A stretch of 64,000 nucleotides of DNA from Heliopora coerulea (GCA_030142905.1 JASJOG010000121.1:611001-675000); one strand, 5' to 3'. Shown: positions 1-12,038, counted from the stretch's first letter. The notes: generated from the letters alone by a model not told the origin. A program made the numbers and translations.

Positions 1-500
1 ATTTAAGACATTACTATTGTGCGAGTAGGAAATATTTCCTTCACTGCTCAACACAACCGAAATAAAGATTTGTTGTTTGCTTTATCCAAGTCTTTTCAAA
101 ACGTCTGCAAATTGCATGCCGGCTAGCACTGGAACACTGAGTGCTCTAGCTGTGCTGTTGTTATTGATTGCTAGTGTTGCGCCAGATGACAAGGCATCAG
201 CGAGTCTGGCCAGAAGATTACTTTTTAAAAAAAACAAAAACCTGTTAAAAGTATTTTGCTATATCTCCTACTAACAAGTTGAATCGTTTGCAAGTCTCTT
301 ATGCAAAGCTACTAACTTAGCAGTGGGTTAAAAATTATTTCACCATGTAAAGGAATTGCGTTTTCTTACAAGTTTTTGGGCAAGGAAGCCATTTAAAGTG
401 GTTTGCACGCAGAATGAGTGACGTCATTGGACTCGTTTTCATAATCGGAATCAGACCGATTGGTAATCGGTAATTTCCGATTGTGGCATGATCGGTTGAT
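1..500. other. no gene recognised
   Basis: I see no supported gene, RNA or element boundary here. A 65-codon open frame at 77-274 has no recognisable motif and is not called. Confidence 0.4.
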
Positions 501-502
501 CA

Positions 503-1600
503 CTAGTAATAGGAACTAATACCACTATCGAAATTACCCTGTAAACTCAATTTATTCTGTTTAAGGAAGTCCCACCCTAACACACAGTTGTAACTGATGT
601 TATTGCTAACAAGAAACTGTCCCTCGTGAACATTCTTACTTTTGGGAAACCTTTCATTGGCGTTGAGATGTCCAAGAATATTCAAGCTACCCCCGGTAAT
701 AGATACACAGTGTTCTTCTATGGTAGTATTAATGTTCCTTCAAAATCAATAATGTTATGAATTCTACTGCTAATAAATGTTCTCATCGAACCAGTGTCAA
801 TTAGTGCATGTACTTCTATGCTATCTATAAAACAATTAATAAAAGGTTGTGTGGGTAAAGAAACATTTGGATAATCACTGTAACGGTGATCGTCACAACT
901 TACCCCAGGGCGATCTGCAATCCCACATATTGGATCACCCGTTGGGAGTTTAAATGATTTGCACAGTCTTTGTCAAAATGTCTGTATCCCTGACATTTGT
1001 AACATCTGTTTCTGTAGTCCGTTGTGTGGCTCTGGCTTTGGGTTTGATCATACCAACACTCCCTGGTGATGTGGCCCATTGAACGAACGAAACCATTTTG
1101 GGGAGATCTGGTGTTGGGTCACTTTCCAATAATTTTAATCTAATGTTTCTTTGCAAACCTTTCGTGAATTGTCTTGTCAATAGTGCTGTCTTTGCTCCCG
1201 CATCGATATTTGGTTCGGTCTTTGCAAGAATTTGCTATAATTTCCACTTATAAACTGAGGGGTCCTCCCCTGGTCTCAGTAATCTCGGTTTGAACTCAGT
1301 GTAAAGTATTTCTTTGGATGCTGGAGGACACATGGCTTCCTTTAAAGCTTTTGTAGCATCGGCATATGTCTTGCAACTTTCTTCGTCAAGTGTGTAAAAG
1401 TGGCTAGCTGCTTCACCACGAAGGAAAGCTGGAAATTTTTTGATTTTTGCATCTATGTTCCATCCATTTGCCTCCACGCAAGTGTCATATTCATGAAGCC
1501 AAGTTATTAAATTCACCACGTTCAAATTATGAAGGTAAAATTGCTGTCATCATCTTCGAGGTTCTATCTGACTGCTGCCACCAAATTTGTAATGGGCTGA
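503..1600 (-). pseudogene. Ty3/gypsy-like gag-protease remnant
   Basis: Three broken reading segments run in the order gag then protease on the minus strand. The gag part (1525-1235, then 1180-950) has the retroelement capsid style around LRGEAASHFYTL, where a short gag block precedes an arginine-rich tail. Near 840-770 the translation contains ALIDTGS, the retropepsin active-site motif, followed by a typical protease C-terminal block with VLGWDFL (about 580). Stops and frameshifts separate the segments. No reverse transcriptase or integrase is found downstream, so the element is truncated at its 3' side. Upstream, at about 1570-1585, the minus strand reads TTTGGTGGCAGCAG, which resembles a primer-binding/leader sequence of this retroelement group. 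Family assignment beyond Ty3/gypsy-like is not possible here. Confidence 0.7.
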
Positions 1601-1788
1601 ACTTAGAGCAAAACAGACACAAATACCTTGAGATCTAGTCTAAGTCTGTCTTATTATCATTCGTGTGTACCGTTATATCTCTCTCTTACTGGTGAATATC
1701 TGTCAACATAACTATTCACTCCAATTACAACGTGTGTGCATGTCATTATCTATCACCCCCATTACGTCAATTACAACAATGTTACACT
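1588..1788 (-). repeat. possible solo 5' LTR of the gag-protease remnant
   Basis: On the minus strand this stretch starts TGTAACA and ends CATTACA, immediately before the primer-binding-like sequence. That is where a 5' LTR would lie. No second copy exists in the window to prove it, so both the boundaries and the call are inference. Confidence 0.3.
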
Positions 1789-1859
1789 GCTTGCCCCATA
1801 CAAAACCTGGATGTGGAATGGAAAATATTTCATGGCTGCTTTCTTTCTTTTCACTTACA

Positions 1860-2735
1860 ATGTTCGAAGGATGTTGACTACTGTTGCATCAGTAATTCAC
1901 ACTTACAGTTAGAAATTGAGAAGTTATGTAAAAGTGCAAGAGATTCAGTTTATAATGCAAACAATGATGAAATTAGCATAAAAACAAATGTAGATGGTGT
2001 TCATTATAAGGCACTACATGTTGACACCAAACAGGAGAAAGAGGTTGTTAAACTCCAGATTCCAGAACCACAACGAAGGAAACTAGATGATATCTCACCC
2101 AAAGTTTCACTCCCATGAAGAAAAAACTGAAAATCACCAAGTCAAATGCCACCAACAAGGTACAAATTGCAAAAAAAGTTGTACCTTCTGTCCAGATGGC
2201 ACCTCCTGCCAAGCTGGTAAAGCCATTCAGTGCAGCTGTAATTGGCACAAAGATTTACATTAACAGCATCAAACTGGAAAAGAAAGCCTATGTAATTAAA
2301 TTCCAGAAACAGTTTATTACAACAGCATGGTCGAGTTAAATTTGCCAAAGAAACCGTGTCAATGGTACAACAAGTAATGCATGCACATTGATATCAATAT
2401 TAACAGGGCCACAATTTTTACCAGCTGATCTTACCATTCCATCAACTTTGCATCAAAGTCTATCATGAAATCATGATTGAAAGGAATACTTTATTCGACA
2501 TCATCAGTCCTCCACAAGACCAACCAAACTTAACAATTCAAGAAGTTTTAAACTCTTTAAATTCTCCACTGGAAGAATTACCATTCACTACAGTAAACAA
2601 TTCAACCAACCTTGGATGTCTACTACAGAATTCAGTAAGCCATTTGCAATCAAATGGGAAAAGTGTACACATTCTCATGGTACCACTGGACAAGGAAGGA
2701 GTTACCTTAGACGACAGTCACTGTCACAAGTGAAA
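1860..2735 (+). pseudogene. unrecognised degraded coding-like stretch
   Basis: Three plus-strand open segments (1732-2118, 2115-2339, 2473-2733) in changing frames have protein-like composition: charged and lysine-rich first, then Ser/Asn/Leu-rich. I do not recognise a domain. It could be exons of a decayed host gene or an old transposon accessory gene. The stretch ends about 230 bp before the hAT insertion at 2971. Confidence 0.22.
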
Positions 2736-2970
2736 AGGTGCATCTATCCTTCTTCCAGACCTCTCGACCTTTCAGATTAAAAAAAAAAACAAACAGGGAT
2801 TTCAGTTATGGGAGCACAAGAAACCTGGAGATTTCAGGAAGAACCTGGAAAATCATGCGATCATGAATAAATTAATTAATGATAGCATGTTAGGTCATGG
2901 TGATTTAATATTTTTTTTTCTATATTATGTGAACAACTTCAATATTTTTAAACATAAACACACATAAAAG

Positions 2971-5900
2971 CAGTGCTGTAAGTAACTTTGTTACAAATAA
3001 CTAGTTACAGGTAATCGTTACATTCTTGAGTAATGGTAATGGTAACTCGTTACATTTTAAGAACACGTAACTGTAATGGTAACTAGTTACAAAAAACATC
3101 TTAAAAATAAAACGATTACAACTTACATTTTGTAAACCGTACATTCGTTACTTTTTGTGTTGATGGTTGAGTCAATCAAATTTTATCAATCTTTTGGGTT
3201 GAATCATGTTTTTCGGAAAAAGGAATTGATAGAAATCGCACAGGAATGTTCCAAGAGTGGTCAGCGTTGATGTCATTACGTCGCATCAGGTCGGAACTTC
3301 CCGTAAGAACCTGTAATTACCAGTTACACTTCACAATTCGCATGACTTTTTAGAATGGCACCTCATACATTCAGCTGATTCAGGCAATAATTTAATTAAT
3401 AATATTCCATTTATTCACGATGTCCTCACTGGAATTGTCAGAAGATGTTGAGGAGATTAAAGAAACTGATAACATACCTCATCCATGGCCTTATCTGTCA
3501 AGTATGTTTGCTATTAAATCAATCAATGGAAGGAAAGTTAAATTATTTTGTTTACTCTGTACTCCCAAACCGAAAGAATGCAGTGCAAGATTATCATAAT
3601 TGTCAAGGTAAGTCGTAAATGCAATTTACATGTTATTTGACATTTTTACTCGATTTGTTTTAAAATTTATTGAAGTATGACCAAGTATGACTGTTTATTA
3701 GTGTTTAATCTTTAGAGAGCCCATCAACATCAGTTCGCATTTAACAAGCTATGCGAAGACAGGAAGAAAAGAAAGTCCAGCAGTACCAGTAGTCATAGTA
3801 ACTGCAGTGACAGTGAAGGACTAAGTACTCCTAAACAACCAAGGATTGATACGATGCTTGCCTCTCAACTCAAAGGAAACGCCAATTTGGTCACTCAAAC
3901 CCAGGTAGATGATTTATTGATGAAATTCATCACAGAAGGTCTTATGCCTTTTTCATCGGTTGAACAACCTGCATTTAAAGAACTGGTTACAGGGTTACAG
4001 GGCTTCAGCCTAGTTGTTCAGTGAAAAGGCAAATCTTGTAAAGAAGAACTTGAAAAGAGCTATGAGTGAAGTGAAGCATATTGCGACAACAACAGATTGC
4101 TGGAGCACTTGTCACCATTCTTATATAGGTGTAACAGCTCGTTGGCTTGACACTGAGACTCAGCAGAGGAAGAGCTGTGTACTGGCTTGCCATTGTCTTA
4201 AGGGAAGCCACACTTATGATGTGCTTGCTGTCCAATTAGAAGATATCCACACAGAATTTGAAATTAGGTTGAAGGTTGTAATGACAACAACAGACAATGG
4301 ATCAAATTTCATTAAAGCCTTTTCCATTTTTTCCATTTCCTCTGCTTCAGAGGAGCAAGAAGATTCTCAAGATGCTGAAGATGCAGGTGCAGTCAACGAA
4401 GATGAAGAATGCTCGTTTGAAGATGTGTTTGAAGATCTTTCACAAGCAAGCAAGGGGTTTGAGTACCAGCTTCCACCTCATCATTGCTGTTCAGCCCATA
4501 CCCTAAACCTTATCTCAACAACAGATGCAGAGAAGGCTGAAGCTGACCCTTGTTACAAACGACTTAGCAGAGCCACCTTCACAAAATGTCAAGCACTTTG
4601 GAATAACACTTCATGTTCTGTGCAAGCTGCAGAAAAGGTTAAAGAACTGAGTAGTTTAAATCCGATCAAACCAAATGCAACTTGGTGGAATTCCATATTC
4701 ATGTCCGTTCAACATCTGAACCGAATTATCAAAGAAAAAAGAGAAAATGTTATTCATAAAGTATGCTCTGAGTTAGAAATTGCCAAGTAAGTTTCAAATA
4801 AACTCAAATTTACTAACATTAAAGTAAAATAGCTAAATAGGCCTTACAGTGTATCTGGTCATGGGGATACAGTAACCAGTTCCTAACAACTCATGTTGTG
4901 AGTGTATTTTTCTAATTTTAGTAATATGTTTCTCTTCTTGTCTTATTTTATTTTATTCCTCAAAGACTATGCTGAAGTCATGAAACCAGTAGCTCAAGCT
5001 CTGAACATCCTGCAGGGAGAAACAAACCACTCCAATGCCTACATGGGGTATTTGGCACCAACTGTAACTATTCTGAGAGACAAGCTCTCAAAGAAGTTGG
5101 ATATCCCAGCAACAAAACCGTTGGTGCAAGTACTGTTGAATGGAATAGATACATGGTTTGAAATGATTTTGAAGGACGAAAAGGTTATTGCTGCTGCTAT
5201 GCTTCACCCCAAATTTAAGGACAATTGGACAACCGATAACGATGTCATTGAAAAAGGTACAACTGTCTTAGTGTGATTAAATCCTATTAATCTTTCCAGG
5301 GTTTTAAAGACAGGTGTGCAATTTCTATTAGATTAAAAATGTTAAAATCAATTAAATAGTCAAGCTCACAAAGTAGTATTATCGTTTATTCCTATTTCTA
5401 AATTTTAGGTGTTGTTTTTATAAATGAAAAGCTACAATGTTGGATGCAGCAGCAGCATGCACCAGTAGCTGATGACCATGATGAGCATCATGGGTCCTCT
5501 GAAGATGATAAAGATGACAATGATTTCTTTCAGAAGAAAAATAAGGCATCAAGTGATGCATCTAGTTTAAGATCATTCCTTGATAGTCCTGTGGAGAATC
5601 TTTGTGATTATTCAAGATGGCCTCTGCTTCGCCAGCTATTTGTAGAGTTAAACACACCCTTGCCAGCTAGTGCTGTTTGTGAATGACTTTTTAGCTCAGG
5701 TGGATTACTGTTCAGGCCACATCGTTCCAGTATGACCGATATAAACTTTGAAAACTGCCTTCTTGTGAAATGCAACAAAAGCTTTATTTAAGCAGCAAAC
5801 ATTTAATAAGATGAAGTGATGGACATCAACAGTCTTGTTAACATCTATTATAGCAGACGTGATTTGACATTGATTGTTTTGTTTATTAAACATGGTGACT

Positions 5901-6107
5901 AGCAACACTAGATCACAAATTAAATGTATTAAATGTCATGATGCTGATATATGTCATTAGTGAAACTTGATATTGACTTAATTCTTAAGCAACAATAAAT
6001 CAAAATAAAGTAACTGGTAACTAGCTACAAAAATTACATTAACTTTGTAATTGTAACTTGTATTGATAACTAGTTACATTTCTGGTAATGTAACTGTTAC
6101 AGCACTG
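2971..6107 (+). mobile_element. complete hAT DNA transposon (3.14 kb)
   Basis: The left end reads CAGTGCTGTAAGTAAC and the right end is its inverted counterpart, GTTACAGCACTG. Both sides are flanked by the identical 8-bp sequence CATAAAAG (2963-2970 and 6108-6115), the target-site duplication size of hAT elements. Subterminal regions at 2975-3120 and 6010-6100 are packed with short GTAAC/GTTAC repeats and the palindrome AACTAGTT, as expected for transposase-binding subterminal motifs. The single gene inside is a decayed hAT transposase on the same strand. Confidence 0.92.
3420..5791 (+). pseudogene. hAT transposase, intron-containing, decayed
   Basis: The start at 3420 opens a BED-type zinc finger with LFCLLC. 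The central DDE-type region contains TTDCWST and TTTDNGSNFIKAF (about 4095-4320), with a long acidic insert (EEQEDSQDAEDA...), then CCSAHTLNLI (about 4490). The C-terminal hAT dimerisation region is at 5600-5790. Consensus splice sites suggest introns at 3608-3715, 4787-4965 and 5257-5408. Damage includes a stop before the first donor, a tandem 8-bp duplication GTTACAGG (3986-4001) that shifts the frame, and TGA at 5684 where the family has Arg in E-R-x-F-S. The protein would have moved the flanking element but cannot be made intact from this copy. Confidence 0.85.
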
Positions 6108-6129
6108 CATAAAAGTCTTTTAAACCCTG

Positions 6130-6364
6130 ATGGCTGCAACTGATTTGCTTATTACAAGGGATACACAAAAAGTAATGAGGATTGTTTTTTACACATCTTA
6201 CAGGATACAGCTTTTCCCATTCTGATTTGAACTTCACCTTATATTTTGCTGAACTAGAGTTTGCCTTTGTTTCTACAACTTTATTTCGCTTTTCTTCACC
6301 TGATTCGTCTGAACTGTCTGTGTCAAGTGCTTCGGCTGTTCTCTTCTCCGCCTGGCCATTTTGA
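6130..6364 (-). pseudogene. BED/TTF-like zinc-finger N-terminal fragment
   Basis: Reading leftward there is an acidic, lysine-rich leader (DTDSSDESGEEKRNK), then KYKVKFKSEWEKLYP, then a Cys-Cys-His block FLCIPCNKQISCSHQG. That layout is typical of the N-terminal zinc finger of hAT-related or domesticated transposase proteins. The frame runs to the right end of the 2971-6107 hAT. With the hAT removed, the sequence left of 2963 does not obviously continue the protein, so an exon boundary or decay lies there. It may be a real exon or a pseudogene. Confidence 0.5.
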
Positions 6365-6856
6365 ATTTATTCTAATTATTTAATATTCAAACTTGTGCCC
6401 AGACCCTACCGCTTTTGGATGATGATCGTCCGATGGGCGCGATCTCCATCAATGACCCAATTTTGGAATGTTTGTTTTGACACCACTGTTTCACATGCAA
6501 AAACACTAGAATTTTCTCTGTGTGAAGTTTAAAAGACGAAACTTTTAAAACTAAGTTACAGCAAAATGCACTTTTTATCGTTTATTTGCCAGTAGAATAT
6601 ATAAGCTGACTGGGAGTCTCCCGACGAAACTGGGAGACTTGAGAGGTCTATTCTTGGAGATATAGACCAGCTACAGTTATTTGCTTCTGCAGTGGAATGC
6701 ATCACTTGAATTTTCAAACTTTTCTGTATTAAGATTGAACAATATGTTTTAACATATTTAACTTGTAAAAAAGCAAGTTACTTATAATTTTGATACAGAA
6801 GGTGGCTGTCAATTTTTACAGTGATCTGATACTCAGAAGTATTTAATTTAGATTTA
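6365..6856. other. no gene recognised; flank of Polinton insertion
   Basis: AT-rich sequence with no supported gene. It ends at the 6-bp Polinton target duplication. It was contiguous with 26,529 onward before the Polinton inserted. Confidence 0.4.
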
Positions 6857-6862
6857 AAAGAA
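6857..6862. repeat. Polinton target-site duplication, left copy (AAAGAA)
   Basis: AAAGAA sits directly outside the left terminus, and the same six bases follow the right terminus at 26,523-26,528. Six bp is the known Polinton/Maverick duplication size. Confidence 0.93.
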
Positions 6863-7255
6863 AGTACTATGTAAAATGTGGATTTTTCACTTTTTAAAAA
6901 ATGTTCAAAATTTTTCTAAGTGTCAGGGGAATTCCCTAACATTATTTTGATGACTGTCAATCAAATTTTATGTAATACAAATAACTTAATTCATTTTCTA
7001 AAATTTATTAAATTTTTAAATACTTTAAAATAATTTTTTAAAAAAATTATTGTATATTTTCCACAGTATTTACATAATCTGTAACATGTTTTAAAAAACG
7101 TGTTTTAAAATTTTAACAAATTTTTTCAAAGTGTAAAAATAGTGACATGGGATTTACAAGACATTCAAGAAACTCATTAATTATTCATAAAATTTTAAAC
7201 CATTCAAGAGCCTCATTAATTAATTTATCAAAATCAAAGATTTTGTCATAAAATT
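6863..7255 (+). repeat. Polinton left terminal inverted repeat
   Basis: The 393 bp align as an inverted repeat with 26,065-26,522. Shared landmarks are ATGTTCAAAATTTTTCTAAG, GGGAATTCCCTAACATTATT, TATTTTCCACAGTATTTACA and AAAGTGTAAAAATAGTGACA. The inner third contains short tandem-like units of about 35 bp built on CAAGA...CATTAATTATTCATAAAATT. The arms differ by several small indels. Confidence 0.9.
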
Positions 7256-7326
7256 CCAAGACATTTTAAAATCTTGTTAAATAATTTTTTAAAATCTCAA
7301 GGTTTAAATCCAAATATTTTTTCATA

Positions 7327-10300
7327 TTAATCAATCATTTCACATATGTAATGACCAAAACTTAATGTATCAATTTTATCATCTTTTGAAGATAAAATTT
7401 TTTCAACACTTTCAGTATATAATTCATGATTTCGATGTCTAATTAAATTCATTTTTCTCATTTGTTCTTTTTTACTAAATAAACAATCTGTATAATCTTC
7501 AAATGTTATTTCATTTTTTATAACATTTTTCTTAATGCCTTTACACCTTTTCTGTTCTTTTTTATCTTCATACATTTTATAACTATATAATTTTGCTCTA
7601 AGACCTACAAATTCTTCAATTTGTTTTCCTCCACACTCATCTTTCATCATTCCAATTACTTTTTTGTTTAAACCAGTTTTAATTACACTCTCATGATTCT
7701 CAGGATAATTACTTGTGTCAAACATTTTCAGATATGTCTATAAAAATCTTCAGTTTTAATTTCATACGTTAAACTGTTAGTATCTGTAAATAATAACATT
7801 GCATTTTCTTCATATTTTGCTTTTATATAATTATAATGAAAATCATACATTAAAGTCTTACTTAAATCCAATATGCTCATGCCAAGATATATAGGTTTAT
7901 TTAGCTTAATTTTTGTTTTATACATATGTACAGCAATTAAATTTTCAGAAAATATTGTTCTTTTATCAAAATTAGTTTTTGAAAATAATTTTAATGCTTT
8001 TTCCTCATTACTACAAAGTTGAATATCAACTCTATTCCTAACATTTTCCATAGTTTTTCCAAATACAGAATTATTCATTAATTTAAAAAAGTCTTTTTCA
8101 AATTAATTTTTTGCACCTGTTCTCAACTTTGTGTTTAAATCAATATATTTTTTCATAAAATCTTCTTCATGAAATTTCACACCTTTATAAATTTTTGTAT
8201 AACAACGTCCTAATTTTTTTTATATAATTTCAAGTTTTCACTATGTATAACATAGTTTTCTTTTTTACTCAAATTTGGAATGAATTTTTCAACAGTGCCA
8301 ACTTTCAATCTTTCAGGTGCTAATGGATATTCATTATGTAAATCATGTAAATGTTCAGGATATTCAAGATCTACTTCTAATATACAAGGATATTTTTTCA
8401 CAATTTTGTAATTCTTTTTTATTCATCCATTTAAAATCTTTTACAGGAAGTTTTTTACTCATTGCCCATCCATAAAGATTATTAGCATCTAAATATGGAA
8501 GATATATTTTTTCTTTTTTAGGATCATATTTTGAACCCATATATTTATTATTAACTTTTGAATATCTTTTTGTAATCATAGAAACACCTCCTTGAATCCC
8601 ATTTTCAATCATAAGATACATTTCAGGATCAGTTAATAATTCTAATTTAATTTTGTCATTTTTAACATTGCATCCCAACTCAATCCAGGAAATGTATAAT
8701 ACCAACAGGGATCTAATTTATAATTTTCTTTACAAACTTTTCTAAAATTTTCAAAAACATCTGCAAAAAGTATCACATCTGTTTCTAAATATAAATTATG
8801 ATATTCTCTCATATTTTTAACTTTAAACTTTTTCCAAACATTTAAAGCATGTTTATAATCTTCTTCAATCACATTTTCATTATTTAATTTTGAATAAAAT
8901 TCTTTAATATTAGGTCATTTTTTATCATTTAATTTTTCAATATTATCAAACCAATCATATGGAAAAACTCCTTTTCTTCTTGATAATTTTCTTTCAAAAT
9001 ATTAAAATGGTTATCATCAATATTATTTACAAATTTTTAAAGAAGTAGACATAAATTTAAAACTATCAATAAATCTAAGTTGTTTTGAAATATATCCATT
9101 TTTTAATCTTATACCACTTTGTGGCCCTTTCATTTTTTTTTTTTTCACCTTTATCTGTGGTAAATTCCTTATATTCAATAATGTTTTCTTTGTGCATACT
9201 TTGGAATTTTTTTTCTGTAATTATTTTTTTTCTTTTTGAAACTTGCCTACAATAAAATCTTTTGTAAAACTAATATATTTTTCTTCAGTTTTTGGAATAC
9301 AATTTTTCATCATTTTTAAACTTTAAAATTTCTCCATGGGATGGATAAACAGTTTTTCCGCATTTATATTTTGAACAATATTCTAAACGATTTTCAAGAG
9401 TTTCTTCTTTACTAAAATGTTGTAAACAATTATCACAAATGTGTAATTTTCCTTTATGACTATTTACTTGATTTTAAAATAATCTACTCATGTTTATTAT
9501 TTTTATCATCACCTATCAATAACAAATTAACAACTTTTGTTGAAATTTCTTCACCTTTTTCACTAATATAAAATCTTTTTTTATATTAGTGAAAAATGGA
9601 AAAATTTCATGTATTTTTTTTCTTGGAATTGAACAAGTTTTCTTTTTCATTATAACCAAATACATTAATTGAAAATTTATTATTTTTTTTTTTAATTTAT
9701 CAATATCTGGAAATTCACAAGGAAAATTCATTTTATCAATATTAAAACTTTCTACTTTATTTTTCAAAGTTTTTGTAATTCTTTCAGCATGTATTAAATT
9801 TGGATTTTCTCTTAAAAGTTCACTTATACCTATACAATATAATAAACATTTTTTGGATTAATAATTGCATTTTTATTTTTTAAAAATATTGGAGAAGGAA
9901 TATAAGATGGTCCAATTAATCTATTAATTTTATTAACATTATGAATTACTTTTAAATTTTTATAAAATCTCCATTGACTACCATTTTTTTAAAAATTTTC
10001 AAAGCTTTTAATAATTTTATCTTTCATTTTTTCATACGTTTCATCAAGATTTGTTCCTTCATAAATTTCTTCATAATAACTATGAAAATGTGTCTTGTCT
10101 ATAGTTTCTTCACCAGTTGAAAAATTTGTTTTCATTAAACATTCAAGAGTAAATTGTTGTTTTGTTCTTTTATTAAAATCATCAATTCTCAAATTGTATT
10201 TAATATTATTGAGACATAATGATTTTATTTTTATCAATAAATTTAAAGGATCATCTATAGATAACTCAGTGTTTTCCAAATTTAAAACATATTTTTTTGT

Positions 10301-10576
10301 AACATTTAAAGCTTCTTTATTCAACTCAAACTTTATTTCATGTTTTTTCTGTAACTTGTTAAATAAATCCAAAACATTGTTTTTTAGATTGTTTAACCAA
10401 TTTATTTTTAATACAGACTTTTTTTTGTATTTATCAAGTAAATTAATTACTTCTTGAACTTTATTCACCGTAGATTTTTTCTCCTTTGGTTTAATATATT
10501 TCGTTGGTTTTAATAAAGGAACATTAATATTTGGGGCATCTGTGTCCAGTATATTTTTATTTTGATTTGAGGTCAT
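7327..10576 (-). pseudogene. Polinton family-B DNA polymerase (pPolB), broken
   Basis: This is the replicative polymerase of Polintons, of the protein-primed family-B type. The N-terminal 195 codons (10,576-9,989) form a lysine-rich region. A Cys-Cys finger follows (HICDNCLQHFSKEETL, about 9,460-9,400), then the exonuclease-side block RFIDSFKFMSTSLKNL (about 9,095-9,045). Palm motifs follow in order: motif A-like YLDANNLYGWAM (about 8,500-8,460), motif B NNSVFGKTMENVRNR (about 8,075-8,030), motif C LFTDTNSL (about 7,790-7,765). The C-terminal DDKIDTLSFGHYICEMID ends at 7,327. Several frameshifts and stops cut it into at least seven pieces. Motif C carries Asn where the family has the second catalytic Asp, so even a full protein would be inactive. 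Confidence 0.9.
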
Positions 10577-10696
10577 TGTACTCTTATTATATATATATTT
10601 TTTTTACTTAAGACCAAATCAAAAAAGAAAGAAGAAAAATTAATTTAATTTTTATTCTTAAAATATTTTCAGCTATGCTGTTTTCATTTTTTTTAT

Positions 10697-10936
10697 CTAA
10701 AAGTTTTTCACATTCAATTTTTTTTTTAAACTAAATTTTAAAACAATTTTATAATTTGTATAAATTTTTTTCACCATTTTTGTAATCAATATAAAAAAAT
10801 CATTAAAAATGCAAAATTTTTCATTATAATTGATAAAATATTCATGATATGGCATTAGTTGTCCTTCATGTGAAAGTTTTACGATTTCATTAGTAAAATC
10901 TTTATAATCTAAAGAAATTTCATAAATTTTTTGCAT
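10697..10936 (-). CDS. small Polinton ORF, unknown function
   Basis: This 79-codon open frame lies just upstream of the polymerase on the same strand. It starts MQKIYEISLDYKDF and ends lysine-rich. No domain is recognised. AT-rich DNA makes chance frames common, but its position in a tight same-strand array supports it being a gene. Confidence 0.4.
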   Translation of the reverse strand: MQKIYEISLDYKDFTNEIVKLSHEGQLMPYHEYFINYNEKFCIFNDFFILITKMVKKIYTNYKIVLKFSLKKKLNVKNF

Positions 10937-10974
10937 TTTTTTATTATATAAATTTGTTTATCTTAAGATAAAAA

Positions 10975-11256
10975 ATTTAATTATTCTTTTATAACAAAAA
11001 GTATTTTCTCCTACACATAAATCTGCTATAGTTTGAGGATTTACTACAATTTTTTTTTGCAACGCTATAAAGACTTAAAATTTAATATTTCATATGTTTT
11101 TCTGTTTATAAGAATTACTGGTATTGGTTTTTTAATTTTTTCTTTACAATATTTTTCAAAAGTTTCTTTGGGTTTGGAAATTTCTAAACTCAGAATTTTT
11201 TCCAGCTCATTTTTTTTGTATGTTGCAAAATATTTTATTTTTCTTTCTTTTGCCAT
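10975..11256 (-). pseudogene. small Lys-rich Polinton protein, possibly DNA-binding
   Basis: The intact part (11,256-11,065) encodes MAKERKIKYFATYKKNELEK and a PIPVILINRKTYEI segment. Beyond a stop at 11,065 the translation stays protein-like (VNPQTIADLCVGENTFCYK) to about 10,975. The sequence is reminiscent of short helix-turn-helix/NUMOD-like DNA-binding segments, but the match is weak and the call is inference. The gene lies within the leftward block. Confidence 0.4.
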
Positions 11257-11347
11257 TTTTTTTTAATTGTCTATATGTATATCCTACTTGTGGTGTATAA
11301 CTTTCAGTCATTTTATTATATATGATTTTCTTATTTAAGTAAAAATG

Positions 11348-11764
11348 TTAAATTTGTTTTATAAATTTATATAAAATATATCCACTTCCAATACCTACGA
11401 TTGAAAAACTTAAAATTTTATATTCTTTCATTTCATCTGATTCTTTATAGTAATCGTTCAGTTTTGGTTCACTTCCCACAGCTTCGCTGTATTCTTGTTC
11501 TAAACTTTTTACACGATTATTAATTTCTGCAAGAGTTTTTAAAGACATGTTTGTTCTATTTATATCTGCATTTGCATCAGATAATTGTTGTCTTAATTTT
11601 TCAATTTCTTCTTTTCTTTTCACTTGCTCTTCATACCATTTTTCCATTGCTTCATTATGTCTTTTTATCTCTTTTTCATATCCAGTATGATTAAGTTTAC
11701 TAAATAAAAATCCAGCACCTGCAAAAGCAACAGCATTAAATAAACTTCCAATAACTGTTTCCAT
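11348..11764 (-). CDS. Polinton membrane/coiled-coil protein
   Basis: 138 intact codons. A hydrophobic N-terminus (GSLFNAVAFAGAGFLF) is followed by a long charged coiled-coil region (about residues 27-95, rich in Glu, Lys, Arg and Gln), and a C-terminal membrane segment (FSIVGIGSGYILYKF). The ATG is preceded by TAA (TAAATG), like six other ORFs of this element. The layout suggests a small virion or membrane-associated protein, but the function is unknown. It is one of very few frames in the element without a stop, together with its two neighbours. Confidence 0.65.
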   Translation of the reverse strand: METVIGSLFNAVAFAGAGFLFSKLNHTGYEKEIKRHNEAMEKWYEEQVKRKEEIEKLRQQLSDANADINRTNMSLKTLAEINNRVKSLEQEYSEAVGSEPKLNDYYKESDEMKEYKILSFSIVGIGSGYILYKFIKQI

Positions 11765-11779
11765 TTATTTTTATTTATT

Positions 11780-12013
11780 TTATTTTTTTATGATTTGAAA
11801 GGATCTGTAGGAAGCTATTTTTTTGTCTAGTGTATATTTAATTCCAAGTGTTGATAATCCAACAGCTGCTGTTAGTTTTAAAGTAGGTACTAAACTAGCT
11901 GGAGTTGACAATCCATCACTAAATAATTTTCTTGTTATCATTCTAACACCTACAGCCCCCAATGTTATTAATGTAGAATCATACAATTCATTCATTACTT
12001 CTTTTCTATTCAT
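11780..12013 (-). CDS. small Polinton membrane protein
   Basis: 77 codons from a TAAATG start: MNRKEVMNELYDSTLITLGA, then a Gly/Ala/Leu-rich middle with two weakly hydrophobic stretches (about 14-26 and 43-62) and a basic tail. It sits 15 bp from the next gene in the same direction. It is probably membrane-associated. No characterised homologue is recognised. Confidence 0.6.
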   Translation of the reverse strand: MNRKEVMNELYDSTLITLGAVGVRMITRKLFSDGLSTPASLVPTLKLTAAVGLSTLGIKYTLDKKIASYRSFQIIKK

Positions 12014-12038
12014 TTATTTATACAAAAATTTTTAATTT

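Noticed and set aside
77..274. Open frame of 65 codons near the left edge.
   Set aside because: No motif, no homology cue, no supporting context; length expected by chance.
10095..10457. 120-codon plus-strand frame, Phe/Leu-rich.
   Set aside because: Antisense shadow of the polymerase N-terminal region in very AT-rich DNA.
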